A stretch of DNA of 64,000 nt. Source: Burkholderia plantarii (GTDB lineage: Bacteria; Pseudomonadota; Gammaproteobacteria; Burkholderiales; Burkholderiaceae). The stretch is from positions 1,860,001-1,924,000 of the forward strand of contig NZ_CP007213.1 in NCBI RefSeq assembly GCF_001411805.1, given 5' to 3'. Positions within the stretch are counted from its first letter, which is position 1. Each line of letters begins with the position of its first letter. The translations under genes were made by a program, and so were the position numbers. Positions 1-8,707 of this stretch are shown in pieces. The notes below the pieces were generated by a model that had not been told where the DNA came from, searched no databases, and was given only the letters and a program-made list of their open reading frames with translations.

Positions 1-329
1 CGCGCGCTCGACACCGCCAGCGCGCCCTGATCCTGCCCGCCGCGTGCCTGTCGCGCTCGCGGCTGCATGCGGTGCGGGCGGCGCAGCCAGATTGCGGCAC
101 GTCAGCCGCCCGGGCCGCCGCACCCGGTGCGGCGGCCTGATGATGCCGCTGCCGGCCGCGGTGCCACGTCCGGACCGCCCGCCGCCCGCCGTTCCCCATC
201 CCGGCATTGATGCGCGCGCAACGATCGAGGCGGGCACGCGGCCTGCTAGACGCGCCCGCTCCCCGGTCTCGCATCCGGTTCCTTCAAATACACGCAAGGC
301 CAGTCAAATCTGCTGCGTCGCCGCATGAT

Positions 330-408
330 CGTTCGATATTTTTTACCGTTCGATTCATCAGCCTCTTGATCATTCATTGAAACGATTCGATATGGGCCAT
401 TGAAACGA
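330..408. promoter_or_regulatory. direct repeats upstream of pelA
   Basis: CGTTCGAT occurs at 330-337 and 347-354, and a related TTCGAT at 386-391. An 11-base direct repeat CATTGAAACGA occurs at 375-385 and 398-408, a 23-base offset (about two helical turns). This spacing fits a protein that binds one face of the DNA, such as an activator of the pel operon. The regulator is unknown; FleQ- or two-component-type control of pel is known in other genera but no such site is recognised here. Confidence 0.4.
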
Positions 409-580
409 CAAAGCAAATTCCATTGCGCCAGCATGATGCCGGCAATCACATGCCAGGCCGCGACCATCGAGTCAATGACGGCGCCAGGCGTGCCTTTGCA
501 CGTTTCGCCCCGGTTGGCAATCGCGCCACGCGATTGTGTCCCGACTGTAACGTTTGCCGGCCGATGGATATCCGCGCCGG

Positions 581-634
581 GATTCTTTGGCTAGAATCTC
601 CGATGCTAAAAAAGACGGTCGGATCGTGCGATCC
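581..634. promoter_or_regulatory. two inverted repeats just before pelA
   Basis: GATTCT (581-586) pairs with AGAATC (593-598) across 6 bases, and GGATCG/CGATCC form a perfect palindrome with a 2-base centre at 621-634. Both lie within 100 bases of the pelA start and could be operators or fold in the leader mRNA. Neither is followed by a T-run, so they are not terminators. Confidence 0.35.
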
Positions 635-671
635 ATGACTTCGTCGTTTCCCATCGCCGCCATGAAAATCG

Positions 672-3665
672 ATGACACCACGCCGACGCCTTGCCGATTT
701 CCGCGAATCGTTACGAGCAGCCTCGGCACCTGATGCCGCCTCACGGGCATCGGCCGCGATCCGGCGCCGCGCCGGCGCGGCGGCGAAGGCCATCGGCATG
801 CTGATGGCGGCGGCGGTGGTGGTCCTGGCGAGCGCGCCGGCCGCGCTCGCCGACGGCGACACCGCACCGGCCGCGCCGGCGGCCCCGGCGCAGCAGCCCG
901 CCCCGCCCACATCGCAAACGACCCCGCGGGCGCCGGACGGCAATGCCGCCCAGCCTTCGTTCGCGCTCTACTACGGCGCCCATCCCCCCGTCGAGCTGCT
1001 GTCCGCCTACGATGCGGCCGTGGTCGAGCCCGACAGCGGCTTCGATCCGCTCGCGCATCCGCTGCCGCACACCACCTGGTTCGCCTATGCGAGCGTCGGC
1101 GAGGTGCTGCCGTCGCGCGCCTATTACAAGGCGATCCCGAAGGCCTGGTTCGCCGGCAGCAACGCGGCGTGGGCCTCGCGCGTGATCGACCAGAGCCAGC
1201 CCGAGTGGCCGGCGTTCTTCGTCGACCACGTGATCCGGCCGCTATGGGAGAAGGGCTACCGCGGCTTCTTTCTCGACACGCTCGATTCCTACCAGCTCGC
1301 CGCCACCACCGACGAGGCGCGTGCGCGCCAGCAGGCCGGCCTCGTGGCCGTGATCCGCGCGATCCGCGCGCGCTACCCGCAGGCGAGGCTGATCCTGAAC
1401 CGCGGCTTCGAGATCCTGCCGCAGGTCCACGACCAGGTCTATGCGGTGGCGTTCGAATCGCTCTACCACGGCTGGAACCAGGCGCAGCAGCGCTACGTGG
1501 CGGTGCCGCAGGCCGATCGCGACTGGCTGCTGGGGCAGGCGCGCACGATTCGCTCGCAGTACGCGCTGCCGGTGATCTCGATCGACTATTGCGCGCCGGG
1601 CGATGCCGCCTGCTCGCACGATTCGATCGACCGGATTCGCGCCGACGGACTGGTGCCGTTCGTGACCGACGGCGCGCTCGCGACGATGGGCGTGGGCGCC
1701 GTCGAGCCGATGCGCCGCCGCATCCTGGTGCTGCAGGATCCGCCGCCGCGCACCGACCTGAACGTTTCGCCGGGCGTGCGTTACCTGGCGATGCCGCTCA
1801 ACTATCTCGGCTACCAGGTCGATTACGTGGACGCGCGCGGCGACCTGCCGGCCGGCCCGCTCGCGGACCGCTACGCGGGCATCGTGCTGTGGCTCAACAA
1901 CGACGTGCCGCGCGGCGCCGCCTATCGCGCGTGGCTCGAGGCGCAGGTGGAGGCGCACGTGCCGATCGCGGTGTTCACCTCGTTCGGCACGCCGCTCGAC
2001 GTGCAGCTCGCGCGCAGGCTCGACCTGACGATGGTGGACGGCGCGCCCGCCAACGGCCGGCTCGACGTGCAGTCCTACGATCGCGCGATGATGGGCTTCG
2101 AGATGAAGCCGGTCGCCGACCCGCGCGACTACACGGCGGTGCGCGCCGGCGCCCACAGCCGCTCGCTGCTGCGGCTGCGCTCGGGCGCCTTCGAGATCGA
2201 CGGCGCCGCGCTCACGCCGTGGGGCGGCTACGTGATGCGGCCGTTCGGCGTCTATGCGCTCGGCGCCGTCAACCAGGCGCGCTGGGTCACCCAGCCGCTC
2301 GCATTCCTGCGCGCGGCGCTGCGCCTGCCGGCCGACATGCCGGTGCCCGACACCACCACCGAGAACGGCCGCCGCCTGCTGATGTCGCACATCGACGGCG
2401 ACGGCTTCGCGTCGCGCGCCGAGTATTCGACGCCGTCGATGAAGAACGACAGCAGCGCGCCGGCCTATTCGGGCGACACGCTGTACCGGCTGCTGCGCGA
2501 CTCGGGCATGCCCACCACGGTGTCGCTGATCGAGGGCGAGGTCAGCGACCAGGGGCCGTTCCGCGCGTTCGCTCCGCACCTGCGCACGCTCGGCCGCAGG
2601 ATCTTCGAACTGCCGAACGTCGAGGTGGCCACCCACACCTACACGCACCCGCTGCAATGGATGCGCGTGACGGGGCTGGGCGTGTCCGACGACGACACGC
2701 CGGCCGAGGGCGGCGGCGGCAACAACACGAGCGGCCTGTCGATCGACATCCCCGGCTACGTGTTCAGCATCGACCGCGAGGTGGGCGGCTCGATCGCCTA
2801 TCTCGACCACAGCGTCGCGCCCGCCGCGAAGCCGGTGAAGATGGTGCTGTGGAGCGGCGACTGCCAGGTGCCGGCGCCGGTGCTGAAGGCCGCCTATCAG
2901 GCCGGCGTGCTGAACATGAACGGCGGCGACACGCTGATCACCAAAAGCTACCCTAGCTGGACCGCGATCGCGCCGCTCGGCGTGATGAAGGACGGTTACT
3001 ACCAGGTGTTCGCGCCGAACCAGAACGAGGAGCTCTATACCGACCTCTGGCACGGCCCGTTCTACGGCTTCACGCGCGTGCTCGAAACCTTCGCGATGAC
3101 CGACGCGCCGATCCGCTTCAAGCCGATGGACATCTACTACCACATGTTCTCGGGCACCAAGCTCGCGTCGGTGAAGGCCCTCGAGACGATCTTCAAGAGC
3201 GTGCTGGCGCAGCCGGTCACGCCGGTGTTCTCGTCGGACTACGCGCGCAAGGTGCTCGACTCGCTCGACATGAGCGTGGCGCGCGACGGCGGCGCCTGGG
3301 TGGTGCGCGACGCCGGCCGGCTGCGCACCGTGCGGCTGCCGCCGGGCAAGGTGCCTGACCTGCGCACCGCCACCGGCGTGGCCGGCTACGCGCCCGGCCC
3401 GGGCGGCACCTACGTCCATCTGGCCGGCAGCGAGGCGCGCTTCGTCGTGATCGACGCCGCGCGCGCGCCGCGCGTGCCGTACCTGGCCGACGCGAACGGC
3501 GAGCTCGACGGGTTCGAGCGCAGCGCGCGCGGCTTCTCGTTCGATCTGCATTCGCTGGTCGCGCCGCAATTCCGCCTCGCGAACGCCGGTGCGTGTCGCG
3601 TGACCCGCCATCCCGTGGCTTCCCATCCTTCGAGCCTGCATGTCGACGTCGCCTGCGACCTCTGA
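672..3665 (+). CDS. pelA: PelA, Pel polysaccharide hydrolase/deacetylase
   Basis: Periplasmic two-activity enzyme that trims and partially N-deacetylates the Pel polymer during export. The 997-residue product is close to the known ~950-residue family. A hydrophobic segment around residues 42-60, ending in an Ala-rich cleavage region, is the signal peptide; the n-region from this ATG is long, so a start at 798 is possible. Residues ~95-310 form the glycoside-hydrolase domain, with Asp202 (FLDTLDS) and Glu262 (AFESLYHG) at likely catalytic positions. The polysaccharide-deacetylase domain shows Asp575/Asp577 (HIDGDGF) and the metal motif H655-x3-H659 (THTYTH). It is the first gene of the pel operon and overlaps pelB by 26 bases. 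Confidence 0.93.
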   Translation: MTPRRRLADFRESLRAASAPDAASRASAAIRRRAGAAAKAIGMLMAAAVVVLASAPAALADGDTAPAAPAAPAQQPAPPTSQTTPRAPDGNAAQPSFALYYGAHPPVELLSAYDAAVVEPDSGFDPLAHPLPHTTWFAYASVGEVLPSRAYYKAIPKAWFAGSNAAWASRVIDQSQPEWPAFFVDHVIRPLWEKGYRGFFLDTLDSYQLAATTDEARARQQAGLVAVIRAIRARYPQARLILNRGFEILPQVHDQVYAVAFESLYHGWNQAQQRYVAVPQADRDWLLGQARTIRSQYALPVISIDYCAPGDAACSHDSIDRIRADGLVPFVTDGALATMGVGAVEPMRRRILVLQDPPPRTDLNVSPGVRYLAMPLNYLGYQVDYVDARGDLPAGPLADRYAGIVLWLNNDVPRGAAYRAWLEAQVEAHVPIAVFTSFGTPLDVQLARRLDLTMVDGAPANGRLDVQSYDRAMMGFEMKPVADPRDYTAVRAGAHSRSLLRLRSGAFEIDGAALTPWGGYVMRPFGVYALGAVNQARWVTQPLAFLRAALRLPADMPVPDTTTENGRRLLMSHIDGDGFASRAEYSTPSMKNDSSAPAYSGDTLYRLLRDSGMPTTVSLIEGEVSDQGPFRAFAPHLRTLGRRIFELPNVEVATHTYTHPLQWMRVTGLGVSDDDTPAEGGGGNNTSGLSIDIPGYVFSIDREVGGSIAYLDHSVAPAAKPVKMVLWSGDCQVPAPVLKAAYQAGVLNMNGGDTLITKSYPSWTAIAPLGVMKDGYYQVFAPNQNEELYTDLWHGPFYGFTRVLETFAMTDAPIRFKPMDIYYHMFSGTKLASVKALETIFKSVLAQPVTPVFSSDYARKVLDSLDMSVARDGGAWVVRDAGRLRTVRLPPGKVPDLRTATGVAGYAPGPGGTYVHLAGSEARFVVIDAARAPRVPYLADANGELDGFERSARGFSFDLHSLVAPQFRLANAGACRVTRHPVASHPSSLHVDVACDL

Positions 3666-6600
3666 GCGCCAGCGGTTCTTTCCGCTGCCCGTCGTTCTCG
3701 TCCTCGGCTCGCTGATCGGCGCGTTGCTGGTGCTCGCGTATCCGCGCGGCAAGCTCGAGGCGCGCATACTGGCCGGCACCGACAGCCTGACGATCGCCTA
3801 TCTGGAAGCGTGGCTGCGCATCGAACCCGACGCCGCCGACGTGCAGACCGAACTGACCCGCGCCTATCTGACCGGCGGCCGCAGCGCCGACGTCGCGCGC
3901 ATGCTGGCGCGGCTCGATGCGTCGCGCGATCCGTCGGCACGGCAGAACGCGCTGGCGATCCGCATCTCGCTCGCGCAGCGCGCGCTGTACGGCCTGAAGC
4001 CGGGCGATCCGGCGCGCGCCGCGCGCATCCGCGAACTCGACGCGCTGCTGCAAGGCGCGGTCGACCAGCCGTGGGACGTCGAGGCGCTGACGGCGCTGGC
4101 GCGCCAGGCGCGCGGGCTCGGCGACAACGCGCTGGCGGGCCGCTACTACGCGCTGCTGGCCCGGCGCGACACGGCGCACGCCGATGCGTGGCTGGCCGAA
4201 CTGGCGGCCACGCGGCTCGGCGGCAAGAACTATCGCGAGGCCGCCGACGCGTGGTTCGCGGTGCAGGCGCGCGCCACCACGCGCGCGGCGCGCCGCGACG
4301 CGTTCGCGGCCGGCGTGAAGGCGCTGCAGTCGGGCAACGACATGGCGGGCGCGATGGCGGCGGCGCAGGCCCACCTCGGCGACCTCCGCGACGATCCCGA
4401 CACGCTGCGCTTCCTGTCGAACGTCGCGCTCGCGGCGGGGCGGCCCGATCTGGCCGCGCAATACGTGAAGCGGCTGCTGCAGGTGCTCGGCGACGCGGGG
4501 CGCGTCGACGGCGCGCCGCGCGTCGGGCTCGCGGCCTGGCATGGCGCGGACCCGGCGCCCGGGCGCGCCGATGCGCGCGCAGCCGCCGGCGTCGCGCGCG
4601 TGTCTCGCGTCGTCGCGGCACCGGCGGCAAGCCCCGGCGTCGAGGCGCCCGCCGACGCGGGGCATGCCGCGCACGACGACACGCTCGTCATGCATCGCGA
4701 CGCGCGGGTAGCCACCGGCGCCGCGCTCGATTCTCGCGTCGCGACGGCGCCGCCGGCACGCCCCGGCATCGAGGCGCCCGCGAGCGCCGGCCATGCCGCG
4801 CATGACGACGCGCTCGTCGTGCATCGCAACGCGCGGGGCGTCTGGCTGCGGGCCGCGTGGCTGCCGGCGTTTCACGCGCCGGCCCGGCCCGGCGCCGCGC
4901 TGCGCGACGCCGGCATGCGGGCCACCGACCCGGCGCGGATCGTGCGGATTGCCGCGAGCGGCGACGCGTCGGCCGCGTCGGCCTCATCGATGTCGCCGGC
5001 CGCGGCGGTCTCGTCCGCGCCGCGCGCGGGTACGCCGGCCGCGGCGCGCGACGCGGCGCGGCTGATCCGCGTGCCGGTGCCGTCGAGCACGACGGTGGCG
5101 ACCGGCGCGATTTCCGGCGACGCGGCGAGCGCGCCGCCGGCGGGCGGTGCGGTAGCGGGCGCCACCGCGCCGGCTGCCGCGCCCGCCGCCGACGCGCCGA
5201 AGCAGAAGGCCGGCGCCGCCGATTTCGAACTGGCCTACCGTGTGTTCCTCGCCGCCGGCGACGTGGCGAGCGCCGAGCACGTCGCGCAGCAGGCGCTCGC
5301 GCGCGACCCGGGCTCGGACGCGTGGCACGAGCGGCTCGCGCAGGTGGCGGAGTGGAACCATCACCCCGACGTCGCGCTCGCCAACTATCTCGCGCTCGCG
5401 CAGTCGCGCGGCGACGCGCGCGCGTGGCAGCAGGTGGCCCGGCTCGCGCCGGGCCTGAACGACCAGCGCGCGCTGCTGGCGCTGACGCTGCATCAGGCCG
5501 ACGCGAACCCCGGCGACATCAAGCGCGTGGACGCGGCCGTCACCGCCTACGAATCGAACGCGGACCCGGACGGCGCGCTGCGCTTCCTGCAGGCGCGCTT
5601 TCACGGCCCGATCGGCCGGCTGGTGCGCGAGCGCTACGCGACCGAGGCCGAGCGCAAGGGCGACGACGATCTGGCGCTCGCCACCTGGCGCGATCTCGAA
5701 CGCGACTACGGCCCGAACGCGGGCTACGCGCTGAAGATCGCGACCATGCTCTACACGCGCACGCAGTTCGACGCGGCGCTGGCCGCGATGAACGAGGCCA
5801 GGCGCGGCGCGACGCCGGCCGACGAGGATTTCTGGCGCTTCTACGCGCTGCTCGGCTCGACCACCCAGCAGCAGCACGACACCGGCGCCGGCTATCGCGA
5901 GCTGCTGGCGAGCGGCAAGGCCTCGCGCGACGATCTCGAGGCGATGATCGGCTTCTACGACGCCTCGCCGCTCGACGCGGCGCGCCTGGCCGAATACGGC
6001 TACCGCCAGTCCGGCAACGTGCGCATGCTCACGCAGGCGCTCTACTACTACGAGCGCGCCCATGCGCGCGGCCGGATCGCGCCGCTCTTGGCCTCGCTCA
6101 CGCCCGCGCAGACCGCGGCGGCCGAGCAGTCGGCGCCGTTCCTGCTGGCGCGCGCGCAGTTCGAGCGCGACGCGGGCCGCCAGGAAGACGTCGCGCGCGA
6201 CGTGCAGCGCGCGCTCGCGCTCGCGCCGGACAGCACCGAGGCACAGGTCACCTGGCTCTGGTATCTGAACGATCGCGGCACCGAGGCCCAACTGCGCGAC
6301 GCGATGCGCCGCGACGCGGCCCGCGCCGAAACCGACGCGCCGCTCTGGCCGCCGATGATCGCCGCCGCGCTGCGGCTCGGCGACGGCCGCCAGGCGCTGC
6401 ACTACCTGCGCAAGCAGGCCGACGCGAACCGCCAGGACCCGCTCTGGCGCCTGACCTTCGCCGACGCGCTCGAACTCGACGGCCGCGCCGACGACGCGTG
6501 GCAGCTGCGCAAGTCGGTGTGGATCGAACTCGCGCGGCGCCGCCGCGATCCGGACGCCGCACCGCTGCCCGAGGCCGAGCGCGAGGATCTGGCCGGCCGC

Positions 6601-8040
6601 TACGTGTCGCTCGCGACGCAGTTCGGCACCGGCGACCAGTCGCGCGCGGTGCTGATCCAGCTGCTGCGCGCCGACGTGGCCGGCGACGACGCGCAGCAGG
6701 GCGCCGCGGCGTATCCCTCCCAGCTCGGCGACTTCGCGATGCTGCCGCCCGTCAGGCAGGAAGCGATCCGGCGCGAACGGCGCGTGGTCTCGGCGATCGC
6801 GCGCGAGGCGGCGGTGTCGTGGGCGCAGGCCCAGCAGGCGCCCGACCTCGAACACGCGTGGCTGACCAGGCTGTTCATCGAGCGCAACAGCCGCCCGGTG
6901 TACGCCGAGGCGCAGCTGGCGATCGACGAGGGCGATGTCAACACGCTGAACCGGCTGCTCGACACGCTGCCGGACCTGATCCCGCGCCAGAACCGCGTGG
7001 ACGCGCAGGTGCTGACCGGCCGCCTGACCGACGCGCAGTCGAGCGCCTACCAGGCGCTGATCGCCACGCCGCACGACGACGTGATGCAGCAGCAGCTGCG
7101 CGACGCGGCGATGAAGAACGCGCAGTCGGTGGACGTCGGCACGCGCTACAGCAACCAGGGCTCGCTGCGCTACAACGAGCAGAGCGCCTCGGTGGGCGCG
7201 CGCATCACGCCGTCGCAGAGCGTGCGGCTCGGCTACCGCCAGCGCGAGCAGTCGGGCGACGCGGCCACGCTGCCGCACATCCCGACGCAGGACCGCGTGC
7301 TGGAGGCGATGTACCGGCACCAGGGCCAGTACGACGAGGAAACCGTCACGGTGGGCCGCCGCGAGGCGCTGCGCGACATCACCACGGCGCGCGTGGAGGG
7401 CAAGGCGCGCGTGAATTCGAAGCTGACGCTGACCTACGCGGCCGGCTACAACCAGACCGCCACCGAGACCACGCAGCTGACCGTGGGCGGCGTGAAGGAC
7501 CTGGCCTCGGTGGGCCTTTCCTACCAGTTCGATCCGCACTGGTTCGGCAGCGGGCGCTACGAATACTCGCGCTTCCTCGGCCAGGACCGCACCTATCTCG
7601 GCGACGGCCACCTGATCGAGGTCAGCGCCGGCTACAAGATCAAGGCCGACTACCCGGACTACACGATCCGCGCCGTGTTCACGCACGGCCAGTACGGCAA
7701 CGGCAACGGCACGCCGGGCGCGCGGCTCGCGGCGCTGCTGCCGCCCGGCACGCCGGTCACGGCCGCCGCGTTCATGCCGCAGACGTTCACGCAGGGCGCG
7801 CTGCTGTTCTCGTTCGGCGACGACCTGCCCGACACCTATACCAAGGGCTGGCGCCCGATGTTCTCGGCCGGCCCGGTGCGCGACTCGCGTTCGGGCTGGA
7901 CCGGTCAGGTCGAGATGGGGCTGGCGGGCAGCGTGTTCGGCGGCGACCAGGCACTGCTCTACGGGCTGTACCAGGGGGCGTCGTCGAACAGCTCGACGTC
8001 CGTGAAGGAAATCGGCGCGCGGTATCGCTGGCTGTACTGA
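3640..8040 (+). CDS. pelB: PelB, TPR scaffold and outer-membrane export porin
   Basis: Outer-membrane exporter of Pel with a periplasmic TPR scaffold that positions PelA. One N-terminal membrane anchor (residues ~11-30) is followed by alpha-helical TPR-like repeats to about residue 1140. A C-terminal beta-barrel begins near residue 1163, with alternating aromatic/hydrophobic strands, and the chain ends in a Trp-Leu-Tyr carboxyl terminus typical of outer-membrane barrels. At 1466 residues it is about 270 longer than the 1193-residue Pseudomonas protein. Most of the excess is an Ala/Pro-rich, low-complexity stretch at residues ~287-528 that interrupts the TPRs. The ATG lies inside the end of pelA, implying coupled translation. 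Confidence 0.92.
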   Translation: MSTSPATSERQRFFPLPVVLVLGSLIGALLVLAYPRGKLEARILAGTDSLTIAYLEAWLRIEPDAADVQTELTRAYLTGGRSADVARMLARLDASRDPSARQNALAIRISLAQRALYGLKPGDPARAARIRELDALLQGAVDQPWDVEALTALARQARGLGDNALAGRYYALLARRDTAHADAWLAELAATRLGGKNYREAADAWFAVQARATTRAARRDAFAAGVKALQSGNDMAGAMAAAQAHLGDLRDDPDTLRFLSNVALAAGRPDLAAQYVKRLLQVLGDAGRVDGAPRVGLAAWHGADPAPGRADARAAAGVARVSRVVAAPAASPGVEAPADAGHAAHDDTLVMHRDARVATGAALDSRVATAPPARPGIEAPASAGHAAHDDALVVHRNARGVWLRAAWLPAFHAPARPGAALRDAGMRATDPARIVRIAASGDASAASASSMSPAAAVSSAPRAGTPAAARDAARLIRVPVPSSTTVATGAISGDAASAPPAGGAVAGATAPAAAPAADAPKQKAGAADFELAYRVFLAAGDVASAEHVAQQALARDPGSDAWHERLAQVAEWNHHPDVALANYLALAQSRGDARAWQQVARLAPGLNDQRALLALTLHQADANPGDIKRVDAAVTAYESNADPDGALRFLQARFHGPIGRLVRERYATEAERKGDDDLALATWRDLERDYGPNAGYALKIATMLYTRTQFDAALAAMNEARRGATPADEDFWRFYALLGSTTQQQHDTGAGYRELLASGKASRDDLEAMIGFYDASPLDAARLAEYGYRQSGNVRMLTQALYYYERAHARGRIAPLLASLTPAQTAAAEQSAPFLLARAQFERDAGRQEDVARDVQRALALAPDSTEAQVTWLWYLNDRGTEAQLRDAMRRDAARAETDAPLWPPMIAAALRLGDGRQALHYLRKQADANRQDPLWRLTFADALELDGRADDAWQLRKSVWIELARRRRDPDAAPLPEAEREDLAGRYVSLATQFGTGDQSRAVLIQLLRADVAGDDAQQGAAAYPSQLGDFAMLPPVRQEAIRRERRVVSAIAREAAVSWAQAQQAPDLEHAWLTRLFIERNSRPVYAEAQLAIDEGDVNTLNRLLDTLPDLIPRQNRVDAQVLTGRLTDAQSSAYQALIATPHDDVMQQQLRDAAMKNAQSVDVGTRYSNQGSLRYNEQSASVGARITPSQSVRLGYRQREQSGDAATLPHIPTQDRVLEAMYRHQGQYDEETVTVGRREALRDITTARVEGKARVNSKLTLTYAAGYNQTATETTQLTVGGVKDLASVGLSYQFDPHWFGSGRYEYSRFLGQDRTYLGDGHLIEVSAGYKIKADYPDYTIRAVFTHGQYGNGNGTPGARLAALLPPGTPVTAAAFMPQTFTQGALLFSFGDDLPDTYTKGWRPMFSAGPVRDSRSGWTGQVEMGLAGSVFGGDQALLYGLYQGASSNSSTSVKEIGARYRWLY
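4603..4836 (+). repeat. 43-residue tandem duplication inside pelB
   Basis: Within the PelB insertion a 129-base unit (4603-4731) is followed directly by a second, partial copy (4732-4836). Protein copies begin SRVVAAPAAS and SRVATAPPAR and share the core GHAAHDD and HR(D/N)AR. The copies differ by scattered substitutions, so the duplication is not fresh. Confidence 0.8.
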
Positions 8041-8100
8041 CGCGCCATGACACGCCATGCCACGCACACGCAGCATCACACGCAATCTGAGGAGAAACGC

Positions 8101-8652
8101 ATGAACACGAACCACGCATCGCGGCGCTTCCGGGCGGCCGCGCTGGTCTGCGCGGCGACGCTCGCCGCGGCGGCGCTCGGCGGCTGCGCGGTGGTCGACC
8201 GCAGCGCGGCGGTGCCCGCCTCGAAGGGCGAGGCCTGGACCGTCCTGCCGATCGCGAACCACACCGAGACGCCGCAGGCCGGCCAGCGCGCCGGCTCGAT
8301 CGCGCAGAGCCTGCTGCGCACCTACGGCTACCAGAACGTGGTGCCGTACCCGGGCGGCGGCGACGACGAGACGCTGTTCGATCCGGCCAAGCCCGACGCG
8401 CAGCAGAACGCGCTGAACTGGGCGCGCCAGCAGAACATCCACTACGCGCTGACCGGCGCGGTCAACGAATGGCGCTACAAGGTGGGCGTGGATGGCGAGC
8501 CGGCCGTGGGCCTCACCTTCAACGTGATCGACGTGCAGACCGGCAAGATCGTCTGGACCAGCACCGGCAGCCGCACCGGCTGGAGCCGCGACGCGGTGTC
8601 GGGCGTGGCCCAGAAGCTCGAGCGCGACCTGCTCGCGCCACTCGGCCGTTGA
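8101..8652 (+). CDS. pelC: PelC, outer-membrane lipoprotein of Pel export
   Basis: PelC forms a ring-shaped lipoprotein funnel on the inner leaflet of the outer membrane that guides the polymer to PelB. The 183-residue product matches the ~172-residue family. The start at 8101 is chosen because GAGGAG lies just upstream and the peptide then begins with a classical lipoprotein signal: Arg-Arg, a hydrophobic stretch and the lipobox LGGC. A longer in-frame ORF from 8047 would add a poor leader. The mature part has the DUF799-like (CsgG-like) fold seen in the family. It is 60 bases after pelB, in the same operon. Confidence 0.9.
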   Translation: MNTNHASRRFRAAALVCAATLAAAALGGCAVVDRSAAVPASKGEAWTVLPIANHTETPQAGQRAGSIAQSLLRTYGYQNVVPYPGGGDDETLFDPAKPDAQQNALNWARQQNIHYALTGAVNEWRYKVGVDGEPAVGLTFNVIDVQTGKIVWTSTGSRTGWSRDAVSGVAQKLERDLLAPLGR

Positions 8653-8707
8653 GCGGTGGCGGCCAGGTGGCGCGCGCGATGAAGCGGACTTCGACATCGA
8701 TCAGGCG

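Larger units (their letters stand above)
1..671. other. non-coding region upstream of pelA
   Basis: No convincing gene lies here. The short ORFs on both strands lack family resemblance or a ribosome binding site. The first 250 bases are very GC-rich; from about 300 to 460 the sequence becomes clearly AT-richer and carries repeated motifs, as expected for a promoter/regulatory region. The first bases could be the untranslated tail of a gene outside the window, but nothing shows that. Confidence 0.6.

Noticed and set aside
446..943. Minus-strand ORF over the pelA 5' end
   Set aside because: No family resemblance, low-complexity composition, and it overlaps the pelA signal peptide region.
1242..3779. 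Long minus-strand ORFs antisense to pelA and pelB (also 4984-8697)
   Set aside because: They are Arg/His/Ala-rich shadow frames produced by GC-rich codon bias; the plus-strand genes have full domain evidence.
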